From an uncultured Prevotella sp. (GTDB taxonomy: Bacteria > Bacteroidota > Bacteroidia > Bacteroidales > Bacteroidaceae): a stretch of DNA of 46,114 nt. Below the pieces are notes generated by a model. The model was not told the origin of the DNA, ran no database searches, and saw only the letters and a program-made list of their open reading frames with translations. The position numbers and the translations under genes were made by a program. The stretch lies in assembly GCA_900557035.1 (NCBI GenBank), contig USRA01000008.1:1-46114 (forward strand), read 5' to 3'. Below, piece by piece: positions 35,432 through 44,897 of the stretch (within the stretch, counting starts at the first letter, position 1; every line of letters starts with the position of its first letter).

Positions 35432-37417
35432 AAACAGTATGATATCAATCACGACATGCGGTACCTGCAGTTACTCGCACAGTCGTTTCCATCCATAGCT
35501 GAGGCTAGCACGGAGATTATCAATCTGCAAGCTATTCTCAATCTGCCGAAAGGCACAGAGCATTTCCTCGCAGATATTCACGGTGAGTATGAGGCTTTTC
35601 TGCATGTTCTCAAGAATGCTTCAGGCAATATCAAGCGTAAGGTGAACGAACTCTTCGGCAATACCCTGCGTGAACTGGACAAGCGTGAACTTTGCACCCT
35701 GATTTACTATCCGGAACAGAAACTGGAGCAGGTAAAGCAAAGGGAAGCAGATATCGACGACTGGTATCACATCACCCTTCACCAGCTGGTGGCTATTTGC
35801 CGTGATGTGTCAAGCAAATACACCCGTTCCAAGGTGCGCAAATCACTGCCATGCGATTTCTCCTATATTATACAGGAGCTTTTGCACGAGCATACGGAAG
35901 ATCACGACAAGGCTGCATACGTGAACGTCATCGTAGATACCATCATCTCAACAGGCCGTGCTGACGATTTCATTGTAGCCATTGCCAATGTGATACAAAG
36001 ACTCGCCATCGACCAGCTTCATATACTCGGTGACATATACGATCGCGGACCAGGAGCACACATCATTCTCGACAAGATGCGCCACTATCATAGTTTGGAT
36101 ATCCAATGGGGCAACCACGATGTACTCTGGATGGGAGCCGCAGCCGGTAATGATGCCTGTATCTGCAATGTCATCCGACTGTCGCTGCGCTATGCCAACC
36201 TCGCCACGCTGGAGGAGGGTTACGGCATCAACCTCATTCCATTGGCAACCTTTGCTATGGATACCTACGGCGATGATCCATGCGAGGAATTCATGCCAAA
36301 GATGACGGGTGGTGCAGCCGAAATGGATGACAAGACCAAGCGTCTCACATCTCTGATGCACAAGGCTATTGCCGTGATACAATTCAAGATAGAAGGTCAG
36401 CTCATCGCCAAGCATCCTGAATGGAAAATGGACGACAGGCGTCTCTTTGAGCATGTAAACTACGAAAAGGGAACCGTAGAGATTGATGGCAAGGAATACG
36501 AAATGTCCACATGCCACTTCCCTACCATCGATACGGAGAATCCGAACAAGCTCAGCGAGGAAGAAGAAATCCTGATGCAGAAGCTGCACCATTCGTTTAT
36601 GGTATGCGAGAAACTGCACAAGCATATCAGAACCATGCTGCAGCATGGCTGCATGTATGCCATCTTCAACAATAACCTGCTCTTCCATGCATCCTGCCCA
36701 CTCAACGAAGACGGAACATTGAAAGAGGTAGAGATTTATCCTGGAAAAAAGTATAGCGGCAAGGAGCTGATGCATCATACAGGAATGCAGATTCGCACGG
36801 CATTCCAGCAGGATTCCGACCCTGACGAGAAACAGTATGCCATAGATTATTTCCTCTATCTCTGGTGCGGTCCAGACAGTCCACTCTTCGACAAGAGCAA
36901 GATGGCAACCTTCGAGCGATATTTTATCGCCGACAAGGAGACCCACAAAGAGGAAAAGGGCTACTACTTCAAACTGCGTGATGACGAGAAGGTAATAGAC
37001 CATATCATGGATGCCTTCGGGCTGAAGGGAGAAAATCGCCATATCATCAACGGGCACGTTCCGGTACGAACCTTAAAGGGAGAGAATCCTATCAAGGCAA
37101 ACGGAAAGCTGATGGTGATTGATGGTGGCTTCTCCAAAGCTTACCATAACGAGACGGGTATAGCAGGCTACACCCTGGTTTATCACTCTCGCGGTTTCCA
37201 ACTGGTACAGCACGAACCTTTCACAAGTGCCGAGGATGCCATCACACGCGGTACCGACATCAAGAGTACCACCCAGATTGTAGAAATGAGCAATCGAAGA
37301 ATGCTCGTGGCAGATACAGATATCGGTCAGGATTTACGCAAGCAGATAGAAGATCTCCAGGAACTTCTCTATGCTTACCGACATGGCTACATCAAGGAAA
37401 CAGAAAGAAAGAAGTAA
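35432..37417 (+). CDS. fbp: Fructose-1,6-bisphosphatase, class III
   Basis: A 661-residue enzyme of gluconeogenesis that hydrolyses fructose-1,6-bisphosphate, of the class III (Firmicutes/Bacteroidetes) type with metallophosphatase motifs: FLADIHGEYE near the N terminus, LGDIYDRGPG and WGNHDVLWMG, then INGHVPV toward the C terminus. Length fits class III. I start at 35432 (MKQYDINHDMRY), the expected N terminus; an in-frame ATG at 35390 would add 14 residues from a duplicated segment. Confidence 0.95.
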   Translation, partial: KQYDINHDMRYLQLLAQSFPSIAEASTEIINLQAILNLPKGTEHFLADIHGEYEAFLHVLKNASGNIKRKVNELFGNTLRELDKRELCTLIYYPEQKLEQVKQREADIDDWYHITLHQLVAICRDVSSKYTRSKVRKSLPCDFSYIIQELLHEHTEDHDKAAYVNVIVDTIISTGRADDFIVAIANVIQRLAIDQLHILGDIYDRGPGAHIILDKMRHYHSLDIQWGNHDVLWMGAAAGNDACICNVIRLSLRYANLATLEEGYGINLIPLATFAMDTYGDDPCEEFMPKMTGGAAEMDDKTKRLTSLMHKAIAVIQFKIEGQLIAKHPEWKMDDRRLFEHVNYEKGTVEIDGKEYEMSTCHFPTIDTENPNKLSEEEEILMQKLHHSFMVCEKLHKHIRTMLQHGCMYAIFNNNLLFHASCPLNEDGTLKEVEIYPGKKYSGKELMHHTGMQIRTAFQQDSDPDEKQYAIDYFLYLWCGPDSPLFDKSKMATFERYFIADKETHKEEKGYYFKLRDDEKVIDHIMDAFGLKGENRHIINGHVPVRTLKGENPIKANGKLMVIDGGFSKAYHNETGIAGYTLVYHSRGFQLVQHEPFTSAEDAITRGTDIKSTTQIVEMSNRRMLVADTDIGQDLRKQIEDLQELLYAYRHGYIKETERKK

Positions 37418-37461
37418 AAACAAACAGGACGGTATCAGCAAGTACCTGCCCCCAAAAAATA

Positions 37462-37504
37462 ATGTTCGCAAGTATGAGAATACTCATTGCATACTTGCGA
37501 ACAT
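37462..37504. terminator. Hairpin terminator between fbp and yitT-like gene
   Basis: ATGTTCGCAAGTATG (37462-37476) pairs perfectly with CATACTTGCGAACAT (37490-37504). The minus-strand tail ATTATTTTTTGG is a good U-tract; the plus-strand tail is weak, so it serves the minus-strand gene best. Confidence 0.8.
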
Positions 37505-37529
37505 AACTTTCATCTGAATACTTTAAAAC

Positions 37530-38459
37530 TTATTTTTTAGACAAGGAAATCTTCTTGCTCACCTTAAATCTATCAAAGCCCTCACCGTACACACCGATTA
37601 CAGAACTCTGACTCACAAATGCAGTAGGATCAATCTCATCAATCAGGCGGAATATCTTTTGCGATTCACTCTGTCTAGCCAGCACAAAGAGCATGTGAAC
37701 ATCCTTGCCGCTATAGCAACCATGACCATCCATTACCGTACATCCACGTTCGGCTGTCGTATTGATGGCAGCACTCAGCTCCAGATACCTGTCAGAAATG
37801 ATAAAGAACTGTACCGAACGGCGCATGGCGTTGACAACATGATCAACAGTAAGCGAAACAACGAACAGGCACACATAACCATAAATCACCATTTCCCAGG
37901 AGCGAAGCACAAGATAAGAACTGGTAATGATGAGCAAGTCGCAAATCATAATGGCATGTCCCAGAGAAATGTTATAGTACTTATTGATCATTGCAGCCAC
38001 CGTATCACTGCCTCCAGTAGAACCATTACATCCAAGCCCCAATCCAGCACTGCTTCCCATGAAGAAGGCACCGATAACTGTTGCCATAAAAGGCTGATCG
38101 TGAAGCAAAGGCGTCATACCTACCGTATGAATCTCTATGAAGCGAGTCACCGCAGCAAAGATAGCTACACCATAAATCGTCTTGGCACAGAATTTCCAAC
38201 CCAGGATACGGAATGCAATCAACAGCAAAAATACGTTGAGCGCCAGATAAGTGACCGAAGCAGGAATGCCAAATCCCCAGCAGAAGATAGAGGCGATACC
38301 GCCTACTCCACCCATCGTGATATGGTTAGGGAGGAGAAATAAATTGAGTCCGATACTACCTTCTACCATTGCCAGACCGATAATGATGTAGTCGCGCAAC
38401 TCGTGCATTTTTGTTTTTCTCGTCATTTGTTGTATTTTTAAAAAATCATGATTATTCAT
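37530..38459 (-). CDS. YitT family membrane protein
   Basis: A 309-residue protein with about five to six membrane helices in the N-terminal two-thirds (YIIIGLAMVEGSIGLNLFLLPNHI, GSSAGLGLGCNGSTGGSDTVA) and a soluble C-terminal DUF2179 domain (TVMDGHGCYSGKDVHMLFVLARQSE). Family members are widespread and poorly understood, with possible transport roles. The start could also be at a later Met (residue 12 or 18); the promoter is compatible with each. Confidence 0.9.
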   Translation of the reverse strand: MNNHDFLKIQQMTRKTKMHELRDYIIIGLAMVEGSIGLNLFLLPNHITMGGVGGIASIFCWGFGIPASVTYLALNVFLLLIAFRILGWKFCAKTIYGVAIFAAVTRFIEIHTVGMTPLLHDQPFMATVIGAFFMGSSAGLGLGCNGSTGGSDTVAAMINKYYNISLGHAIMICDLLIITSSYLVLRSWEMVIYGYVCLFVVSLTVDHVVNAMRRSVQFFIISDRYLELSAAINTTAERGCTVMDGHGCYSGKDVHMLFVLARQSESQKIFRLIDEIDPTAFVSQSSVIGVYGEGFDRFKVSKKISLSKK

Positions 38460-38493
38460 ACCATAAACGTGAAGCCTATCAGGTTTCGGGGTG

Positions 38494-38524
38494 CAAAGTT
38501 ACTAGAAATCTTGTTAAAATCAAA
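38494..38524 (-). promoter_or_regulatory. Promoter for the YitT gene
   Basis: On the minus strand, TTTG (complement of 38521-38524), 19 bp, then TAACTTTG (complement of 38494-38501). Confidence 0.75.
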
Positions 38525-38568
38525 GTAGAATCTGCTAAAAAATAGCCTAAAATGAAAAAAAAAGCTAT

Positions 38569-38604
38569 TTTGTGCCGATATTTCAAAAAATATTCATACT
38601 TTTG
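38569..38604 (+). promoter_or_regulatory. Promoter for the phosphoribosyltransferase gene
   Basis: TACTTTTG at 38597-38604 matches the -7 consensus. TTTG at 38569-38572 is 24 bp upstream, slightly too far, so the -33 assignment is weak. Confidence 0.5.
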
Positions 38605-38691
38605 TACTGATCTTTACTGATCCATAAAGACAACGGAATCAATATCTATTCAAGAAAACTATAAAGAAGAACGATTATAAACATCTTGTCT

Positions 38692-39318
38692 ATGGCAGAA
38701 AAAAGCATTAACATCGCATCATGGCCTTGCCTCAGCAATGGCCTTCACTACAATTGGCTAGTAGATTACGCTGCTTTCAGCGCATTCGGCACCTTCGAGC
38801 TTTCAGCAGAAGAATGGGAAAAGCGCGACCTCATCGTCAACTTCAAGGGTAACTCGGAACTCACTACCGAGATAGACCATCAGCAAGCTGTCGATAAGGC
38901 CATCGACTTGGTGTCTTCTTTCCTAAAGGCGGTATTCACTGAAAAAGAGGGAGCCACAAACTCACACTCTACTCTTTCACAACTCACTCTGGTCTGCCTA
39001 CCAGCCTCAACCCGAAAGCATACTGAGCGCAGATTCCGCAAGTTCAGCGAACAGGTATGTGCGGCAACAGGTATGCAGAATGCCTACAACGCATTCAGCT
39101 TCACAACGACAAAGGATGAGGATGGAGATGAAGTGGATACACTTCATATAGACGAAACTTTCTTCCAGGGAAAACAAGTGATCCTCTTCGATGACATTAT
39201 CGCATCTGGAGGATCAATTGTTCGATTTGCTGAAAAACTAGAAAAATCGGGGGCTAAAGTCATTGCCGCACTCGCTCTGGGAAAGAAAATCCCAGACGGA
39301 TACGACAATAACGAATAG
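38692..39318 (+). CDS. Phosphoribosyltransferase-domain protein
   Basis: A 208-residue protein whose C-terminal half has the PRPP-binding loop VILFDDIIASGGSI, the hallmark of type I phosphoribosyltransferases, as in ComF-like proteins. The N-terminal half has no zinc-finger cysteines of ComF. The substrate base is unknown. I use ATG 38692 rather than the TTG two codons upstream. Its stop is 6 bp from the stop of the convergent TonB receptor gene, with no terminator between. Confidence 0.8.
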   Translation: MAEKSINIASWPCLSNGLHYNWLVDYAAFSAFGTFELSAEEWEKRDLIVNFKGNSELTTEIDHQQAVDKAIDLVSSFLKAVFTEKEGATNSHSTLSQLTLVCLPASTRKHTERRFRKFSEQVCAATGMQNAYNAFSFTTTKDEDGDEVDTLHIDETFFQGKQVILFDDIIASGGSIVRFAEKLEKSGAKVIAALALGKKIPDGYDNNE

Positions 39319-39324
39319 CGATTA

Positions 39325-41769
39325 CTAGAAATGGAATCTCACATCCACACCACATTGGAAAGGATTGCCTCGCTGGGCAAAATATTCTTTCGTGCCTGTA
39401 GCTGAATTATCTACCGCAAAGGTATTATAATTGGTGTCTGTGAGATTTCTACCCCAGAAACTTACATTGAAAGCCTTGAAATTCAAATCAATATGTGCTC
39501 CCAAAACCGCATACAGCTTTTGGGAGTAAGTATTTGCATTGTCCCAATAGGTCTTGCCTTGTGCATTCACGTTTGCACCGAGGGTCAGCCAGTCGGTAAG
39601 ACGATAGTCTGCCATCGCAGCCATTGTATGCTGTGGCACATAAGGAACGTATTTGCCCTTATAGTCCACGGCATCCTCGCCTTCTCCATCCACATACTTA
39701 TCAAACTTGCTGCGAGTATAACCATAACTCATAGCCCAATCAAATTTACCATCGAAAAGCTGTCCTCTCAAAGCTGCTTCAATACCACAGCTGTGACTCT
39801 TTCCGGCATTCACCATCATACGTCCGAAGCCATAATTGCCCGCCATGACAGAGAGCTGCTGGTTGGTTACCTTCATATAGAAAGCACTCAAGTCGATGTG
39901 CAGCATGTGATCGAAGAGATTCAGATGAGCACCTGCCTCATAATTCCAGGAAGTCTCCGGCTTGTAGGCGATGGTCTTATCAATACGCTGATAATCCTCC
40001 TCGGTATGCGGAATATGATAATCCCCACGCATTGCCTGATTACGATTGGCATTCAGTTCGGTCTGTAGCACATCGCTGAACATCTGGATATTATATCCAC
40101 CTGCACGATAGCCCTTGCTTACAGTGGCATACACATTACTGCCCAGCTCATCAATCTTCAGATTAAGTCCGAATTTCGGTAAAAGCTGGCCATAATCGTC
40201 ACTCACCTCATGATCCAGCGAAGAATCCAAGACATAGGTAGCCTTCTTTCCCATTACATTGGCACTCATCTGCATATAGGCACTGGCATCATAATGGATG
40301 GCAGTATGCATCAAGTCATAGCGCAAGCCCAAGGTGGCAGTAAGGCGATCCGTGATATTGAAGTTGCTCTCATGAAAGAATCCCAGGTTCCACTGGGGTG
40401 TATGATACAAACCCGGTGCACCCATATTCACATTCATGGATACGCCTCCAGCCTTCTCTATAGCCTTGGCAGCTGCAGCCTTGGCAACCATTTCCGGCAT
40501 ACCCTTTTCCATCATCTTCTGTGCCATCACATTGAGCATCGCATTATACATCTGCTGCTGGATAGCATTGCCGATAGGCTGGGTCATACCCTCATTGAAG
40601 AAGACCGGTCCATTGGTCTTAAGCCACTGATAAGAGAAGAAGCCACCCGCGGTCCAATTCCAGAAACCACCCACAGCGCGATTACTCTTCAAGGTAAATT
40701 CCTGGGTAAGCGAGTTCTGAAGCTGCTCCTGCAGGATGCTCATATAATCGGTAGGAAGATAATCCTGATCCATATTCATCTTATCCTTCAGATACTGATA
40801 GCTCGTGGTAGAAGCAAAGCTATAATCTGCCCCTGTATGATTTACGGTAACACCCGAGATAAAGGAATGACGCAAATAGGTTCCGTCGAAGGTGGTGGAA
40901 GGAAGCGCAGCCTTGCCTGTCTCCAAATCCAGCTTGCCATAAGGGAAACCATTCTGGTCAACATACTGATAGTTGGCGAGAAGATCTACGTTCCATCCTC
41001 TGTTAAGCTTTGCCTTCAGCACTATCTTTCCTCCAGCCTCATTATATTTGTCGGCTCTGCTGCCGGTATTCGTATTTCTGAAGAATCCCTTCTGTGCATC
41101 ATTGAAAGCTGCTACAGTAAACGCCAGATGGTCATTGATACGATGATAATGAGCCAGCTCTACATTGCGATAATATCGGGAACCATAACCCAACTTCAAA
41201 TCTGTGCCCTCATATTCAAACGGATTGCGGGAATAGATACGCACCAGTCCGCCCTCTGTGTTCTGACCATAGAGAGTAGCCTGAGGTCCACGCAAGACAT
41301 CAATACGGGAAGTCTGATAATGATGAAGATTGAAGGCAGACTTGCTCAATACCGGAATGCCATCCAGATAGATACCTACCGCAGGACTGTTCACTCTGCT
41401 GCCAATGCCACGCACATACATAGCACTGGAAAGACGGCTGCCATAGTTAGGCATCACAAAATTAGGGATATAACTAGAAAGCTCGCGCAAATCGCGGGTG
41501 CCTAGTTTCTGTATCTGAAATCCACCAACAGAAGTACTGCTGAGTGATTGCTGGCGAAGGCGAAAGTTCTCTTTCGGTTGTGAAACCACAACCACCTCGT
41601 CTATATCAAAAACCTTGCTGCTATCAGTGAATACTTTGAAATCAGTATTATCAACTTTGTTATTATCAAGGGACAAGACATTGCTTGTGCCAGCCCACAA
41701 GGAGATTGGCGCAACAGAAGAAGCCAGCGCCAATGCAATCATTTTCCTATTAATTATATCTTTTTTCAT
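39325..41769 (-). CDS. TonB-dependent outer-membrane receptor
   Basis: An 814-residue receptor with a signal peptide (IALALASSVAPISLWA), a TonB box-like segment (VDEVVVVSQ-type), a plug domain (YVRGIGSRVNSPAVGIYLDGIPV, RIDVLRGPQATLYGQNTEGG) and a long barrel ending in FRFHF-like aromatic residues (VDVRFHF). It lacks the carboxypeptidase-like N-terminal domain of SusC proteins and has no SusD partner, so it more resembles siderophore or cobalamin-type receptors. The ligand is unknown. The start may be 41769 or, given the promoter position, 41742. Confidence 0.9.
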   Translation of the reverse strand: MKKDIINRKMIALALASSVAPISLWAGTSNVLSLDNNKVDNTDFKVFTDSSKVFDIDEVVVVSQPKENFRLRQQSLSSTSVGGFQIQKLGTRDLRELSSYIPNFVMPNYGSRLSSAMYVRGIGSRVNSPAVGIYLDGIPVLSKSAFNLHHYQTSRIDVLRGPQATLYGQNTEGGLVRIYSRNPFEYEGTDLKLGYGSRYYRNVELAHYHRINDHLAFTVAAFNDAQKGFFRNTNTGSRADKYNEAGGKIVLKAKLNRGWNVDLLANYQYVDQNGFPYGKLDLETGKAALPSTTFDGTYLRHSFISGVTVNHTGADYSFASTTSYQYLKDKMNMDQDYLPTDYMSILQEQLQNSLTQEFTLKSNRAVGGFWNWTAGGFFSYQWLKTNGPVFFNEGMTQPIGNAIQQQMYNAMLNVMAQKMMEKGMPEMVAKAAAAKAIEKAGGVSMNVNMGAPGLYHTPQWNLGFFHESNFNITDRLTATLGLRYDLMHTAIHYDASAYMQMSANVMGKKATYVLDSSLDHEVSDDYGQLLPKFGLNLKIDELGSNVYATVSKGYRAGGYNIQMFSDVLQTELNANRNQAMRGDYHIPHTEEDYQRIDKTIAYKPETSWNYEAGAHLNLFDHMLHIDLSAFYMKVTNQQLSVMAGNYGFGRMMVNAGKSHSCGIEAALRGQLFDGKFDWAMSYGYTRSKFDKYVDGEGEDAVDYKGKYVPYVPQHTMAAMADYRLTDWLTLGANVNAQGKTYWDNANTYSQKLYAVLGAHIDLNFKAFNVSFWGRNLTDTNYNTFAVDNSATGTKEYFAQRGNPFQCGVDVRFHF

Positions 41770-41777
41770 AACGGGTG

Positions 41778-41785
41778 CAAAGGTA
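41778..41785 (-). promoter_or_regulatory. -7 element for the TonB receptor, very close to the start
   Basis: TACCTTTG on the minus strand lies only 8 bp before ATG 41769. The usual start of transcription would be within a few bases of that ATG. No clear TTTG is seen upstream. Confidence 0.55.
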
Positions 41786-41818
41786 CTGCTTTTTCCTGGC
41801 ACCCAGAATCCTTATTTA

Positions 41819-42748
41819 TTAGGAATTCCCCCTGCGATAGGCTTTGATGGCAAACCAAATGTATGCCACCAGCAGGATATAGCCTATATAATATAAGGTA
41901 GAAACACTGAAAATGATATAATCAAGCGCACATACACCTGCCAGACCGCCCAGATACAACAGGGCTTCACCAAACGGAAGACGATGATAAACTTCATCGA
42001 CACATGCCAGTCCTACAATGAGAATACTCCATACCAAGGCAAGAAATACTCCCAACACCTTAGGTACTGCAAAAGGATTCAATGACGGATGGAAATAGAA
42101 CTGTCGCCACATCTCTGGTTCAAAAGTCTGAATCCAGGCATAAAAGGCTGCCGAGATAGATACCAGAAGCACAAGAGCAAGAGGATACGGCGAATCAATA
42201 TCATTGAAATGCACAATCTTGGCATTGCTATGAAATACCTTTCTTACCAGATAAGCCAATGTGATGACTACGATGACCACGAGAAAAATAAGCAAGTGGA
42301 CATTACTGAAAGTCATGATGAATTCAGAGATAGGATCATCCGGTACTACCTGAGGAAGCAATCTCGATTCCCTACTCCATCCAAACCTGTTATCTTCAGT
42401 AGCAAGCTGCACCCATACAGAATCTATGCTGTCTTGTGGCACCATACGGATATCTGTCACAACCAGAAGCTGGTTCTTCTTGACAGAGAATGAATCTACC
42501 GAAAGACCACTCACTAATTCTTCAGGCTGCTGTCGCATCAAGTGGATAGAATCCTTAAACACCATAAAGTTATATTTGTTGGTGTAATGGTGGGTGGTAG
42601 AGAATGAGATAGAATCCAACTGACGATCACTGTACTCCAGCATGGCTGCATGCTGCTGATGGGAGTTATGACGATGATAGCAGCTGTTGAGCATCAAACA
42701 GATGCCCAACATACATACCATCATTTTTATCATCAGTTTTATTCTCAT
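41819..42748 (-). CDS. Lipoprotein with C-terminal membrane helices, function unknown
   Basis: The 309-residue protein begins with a lipoprotein signal ending MLNSC (Cys23). A small periplasmic domain of about 110 residues follows, with an SH3-like pattern (LLVVTDIRMVPQDS, WVQLATEDNRFGWSRES). The C-terminal part has about five membrane helices (LIFLVVIVVITLAYLV to YIGYILLVAYIWFAI). A lipid anchor plus several helices is an uncommon topology. No named family is recognised. It follows the U32 gene across a short hairpin. Confidence 0.8.
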   Translation of the reverse strand: MRIKLMIKMMVCMLGICLMLNSCYHRHNSHQQHAAMLEYSDRQLDSISFSTTHHYTNKYNFMVFKDSIHLMRQQPEELVSGLSVDSFSVKKNQLLVVTDIRMVPQDSIDSVWVQLATEDNRFGWSRESRLLPQVVPDDPISEFIMTFSNVHLLIFLVVIVVITLAYLVRKVFHSNAKIVHFNDIDSPYPLALVLLVSISAAFYAWIQTFEPEMWRQFYFHPSLNPFAVPKVLGVFLALVWSILIVGLACVDEVYHRLPFGEALLYLGGLAGVCALDYIIFSVSTLYYIGYILLVAYIWFAIKAYRRGNS

Positions 42749-42758
42749 TCTTCATTTT

Positions 42759-42773
42759 GGGGTTGCGAACCCC
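42759..42773. other. Short GC hairpin between the U32 gene and the lipoprotein gene
   Basis: GGGGTT pairs with AACCCC around GCG, 11 bp before the start of the lipoprotein gene on the minus strand. It has no U-tract, so a role at the ribosome-binding region is more likely than termination. Confidence 0.5.
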
Positions 42774-42782
42774 GTTTCGTTA

Positions 42783-44816
42783 TTATTTTGTGCTATAGAC
42801 ATTCATCTGGCACTGCGCACAGTTGAATTCCAAGCGGAATCTTCTGCCATCACCCAGCTCCAGGAACAGAGGCTCCTTCCATTGCGGCTTCTTGCCTCCT
42901 CGTTTTACACAATAGCCCAAAGAGTAGCGGATGCAATGGCGGCACTGCATGATGAGCGATTCTCCCTTAGGCTGCTCTAGCTCAAATGCAGTTGAATTAA
43001 ACGTCATGCCATGAGTCTTGTAGAAATGCTCAGCACTGCGGTTAGCGATATTATACAGATAAGGCCACTTAGCATAATCTGGCTGCCAGACAAACTTCCA
43101 CGTATCCATCTTATGCTCACCCACCTGATTCAACTGATAAGGTGCGGAGAATAATTCTTCCATCACGCCTTTCGCCAAGGATCTATCTACAATATTCTGA
43201 ATACCTTCTGTCGCACTCTCAATCAAAGCTCTACGAACCTCAGACAACACACTGTTTGGAATGAAATAATTCTCAAGATCTCCTGCCAGAACAACTTCAT
43301 CACACTCAAATATCGTATTACCCATCTTGCTCAACTGCTGTCTGATGTTATCACCCTGCGGATGCCTTGCCAATTCCAGCGGCGCATCAAACTCATAAGA
43401 ATACTCGTCAATCTTGTAGGCGAGATGCTTCTCCACAAAACCTTCCGTAGTCATTGTGAGCAATTGAGGAACATGAACCGAAGCACCTATCTCTATATAA
43501 ACCTGCTGAAGGGCACCGGATTCAGAATACTGAGGCGTAATTCTGATGTGGAGAGGAATCTTGCGGCTCGCAGTTTTCTTTGATAGAATGTTCTCAAAAG
43601 CCTGGTCATTATTACGATAGAGAGCCATGCCTGGGCGCAGATGCTCCGGCATACGGAGCGGATAGAGTCGGTTACCTTCCACACGGTTTACGCGGAATCC
43701 CTCCAGCTCTTTCTTGTCATTGATAAAGCAGAGACCATCACCATTGGCAAAACTTGCCACTGTCGCCACGTTGAAGGAAACATTACCTCTTATCTCCTTG
43801 ACCTTACCAACATACTCGCCCATCGCCTTCGGTGTATCAAAAGAAGCGATGTCAGGCTGTCGCCCATTGAGGAAATAGTTGGTAAATCCTCTGTTGAATG
43901 TCTTTTTCAAGTTAGGCTGGAAAGTATGGATAGCACGACCGAATGATGCTCTACAATACTTATCCGGATTGGCAGCTACCACCTCATCGAGTTTCCGACT
44001 ATAGGCAGCCACAACATTCTTCACATAGTTTACATCCTTCAGGCGTCCTTCAATCTTGAAAGAAGTTGCACCCGCATCAGCAAGTTCCTGCAGATGATCT
44101 ATCTGGCAGAGATCCTTCAATGACAGCAGATGACGCTCATGCTCTATTTCATTCTCATTGGAATCTATGAGATTGAATTTCATTCTGCAGAACTGAGCAC
44201 ACTCACCACGGTTTGCAGAACGACCGAAACACTTTTCCGAAGCGTAGCATACACCCGAATAGCTGACACAAAGCGCACCATGCACAAAGACCTCCAACTG
44301 CGTAGAAGGATTTTTCCTGTGGATTTCCCTAATTTCATCAAGAGAAAGTTCACGGGCAAGGACCACTCTATCGAATCCTAGCGTTGACAGCCAGGCAACC
44401 TTGTCGGCAGAACGGGCATCACACTGCGTGCTGGAATGCAACTCACGATGCCAGAGATGATTGGCTCTTACATCCCAGAGAACACCCATATCCTGCAACA
44501 GGAGTGCATCCACTCCGATACGGTCCAACTCGCCAATCATCATCAGCGTATCTTCCATCTCGTTTTCATAGATGATAGTATTCACCGTCACGTGAACCTT
44601 GGCACGAAACTGATGGGCATAATCACAGAGTTTCTTAATATCCTCCAGTGAGTTGCCAGCAGCAGCGCGGGCTCCAAAACGGGGTGCACCTATATACACC
44701 GCATCGGCACCATGATCGATAGCTGCAATTCCACACTCCAGATTCTTGGCTGGGGCAAGAAGTTCCAGCTCCGTCAAGTGTATCTCTTTTTTCTTCTTAG
44801 CTTCAATATCATTCAT
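42783..44816 (-). CDS. rlhA: Peptidase U32 family protein, RlhA-like
   Basis: A 677-residue protein with the U32 signature EVFVHGALCVSYSGVCYAS followed by further cysteines (KCFGRSANRGEC). Length and architecture match the long U32 proteins (RlhA/YdcP), which hydroxylate C2501 of 23S rRNA. The cysteines likely bind an Fe-S cluster. It is not expected to be a protease despite the family name. It lies between metA and a lipoprotein gene on the same strand; no promoter is seen in the short gap after metA. Confidence 0.85.
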   Translation of the reverse strand: MNDIEAKKKKEIHLTELELLAPAKNLECGIAAIDHGADAVYIGAPRFGARAAAGNSLEDIKKLCDYAHQFRAKVHVTVNTIIYENEMEDTLMMIGELDRIGVDALLLQDMGVLWDVRANHLWHRELHSSTQCDARSADKVAWLSTLGFDRVVLARELSLDEIREIHRKNPSTQLEVFVHGALCVSYSGVCYASEKCFGRSANRGECAQFCRMKFNLIDSNENEIEHERHLLSLKDLCQIDHLQELADAGATSFKIEGRLKDVNYVKNVVAAYSRKLDEVVAANPDKYCRASFGRAIHTFQPNLKKTFNRGFTNYFLNGRQPDIASFDTPKAMGEYVGKVKEIRGNVSFNVATVASFANGDGLCFINDKKELEGFRVNRVEGNRLYPLRMPEHLRPGMALYRNNDQAFENILSKKTASRKIPLHIRITPQYSESGALQQVYIEIGASVHVPQLLTMTTEGFVEKHLAYKIDEYSYEFDAPLELARHPQGDNIRQQLSKMGNTIFECDEVVLAGDLENYFIPNSVLSEVRRALIESATEGIQNIVDRSLAKGVMEELFSAPYQLNQVGEHKMDTWKFVWQPDYAKWPYLYNIANRSAEHFYKTHGMTFNSTAFELEQPKGESLIMQCRHCIRYSLGYCVKRGGKKPQWKEPLFLELGDGRRFRLEFNCAQCQMNVYSTK

Positions 44817-44853
44817 TTCCTAAACTATCTTAGTTCTTTTTACAACTCCAAAC

Positions 44854-44897
44854 TTATTGGATATCATCAATAACCTTATTGAATATCATCAATATTA
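44854..44897. repeat. 22-bp duplication across the metA stop
   Basis: Units 44854-44875 and 44876-44897 share TATCATCAATA and TTATTG; they differ at a few bases. The second unit is the last codons and stop of metA (minus strand); the first lies directly downstream. The period matches the other 22-bp arrays. Confidence 0.75.

Noticed and set aside
35948..37057. Long open frame on the minus strand opposite fbp
   Set aside because: Antisense to a clear class III fructose-bisphosphatase; no promoter or domain evidence.
39319..39324. Missing terminator between the convergent phosphoribosyltransferase and TonB receptor genes
   Set aside because: Stops are only 6 bp apart and no hairpin is visible; tightly packed convergent genes are common, so it is not reported as unusual.
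40210..41505. Long open frame on the plus strand opposite the TonB receptor
   Set aside because: Antisense to a clear receptor gene, Ile/His-rich and without domain features; a shadow.
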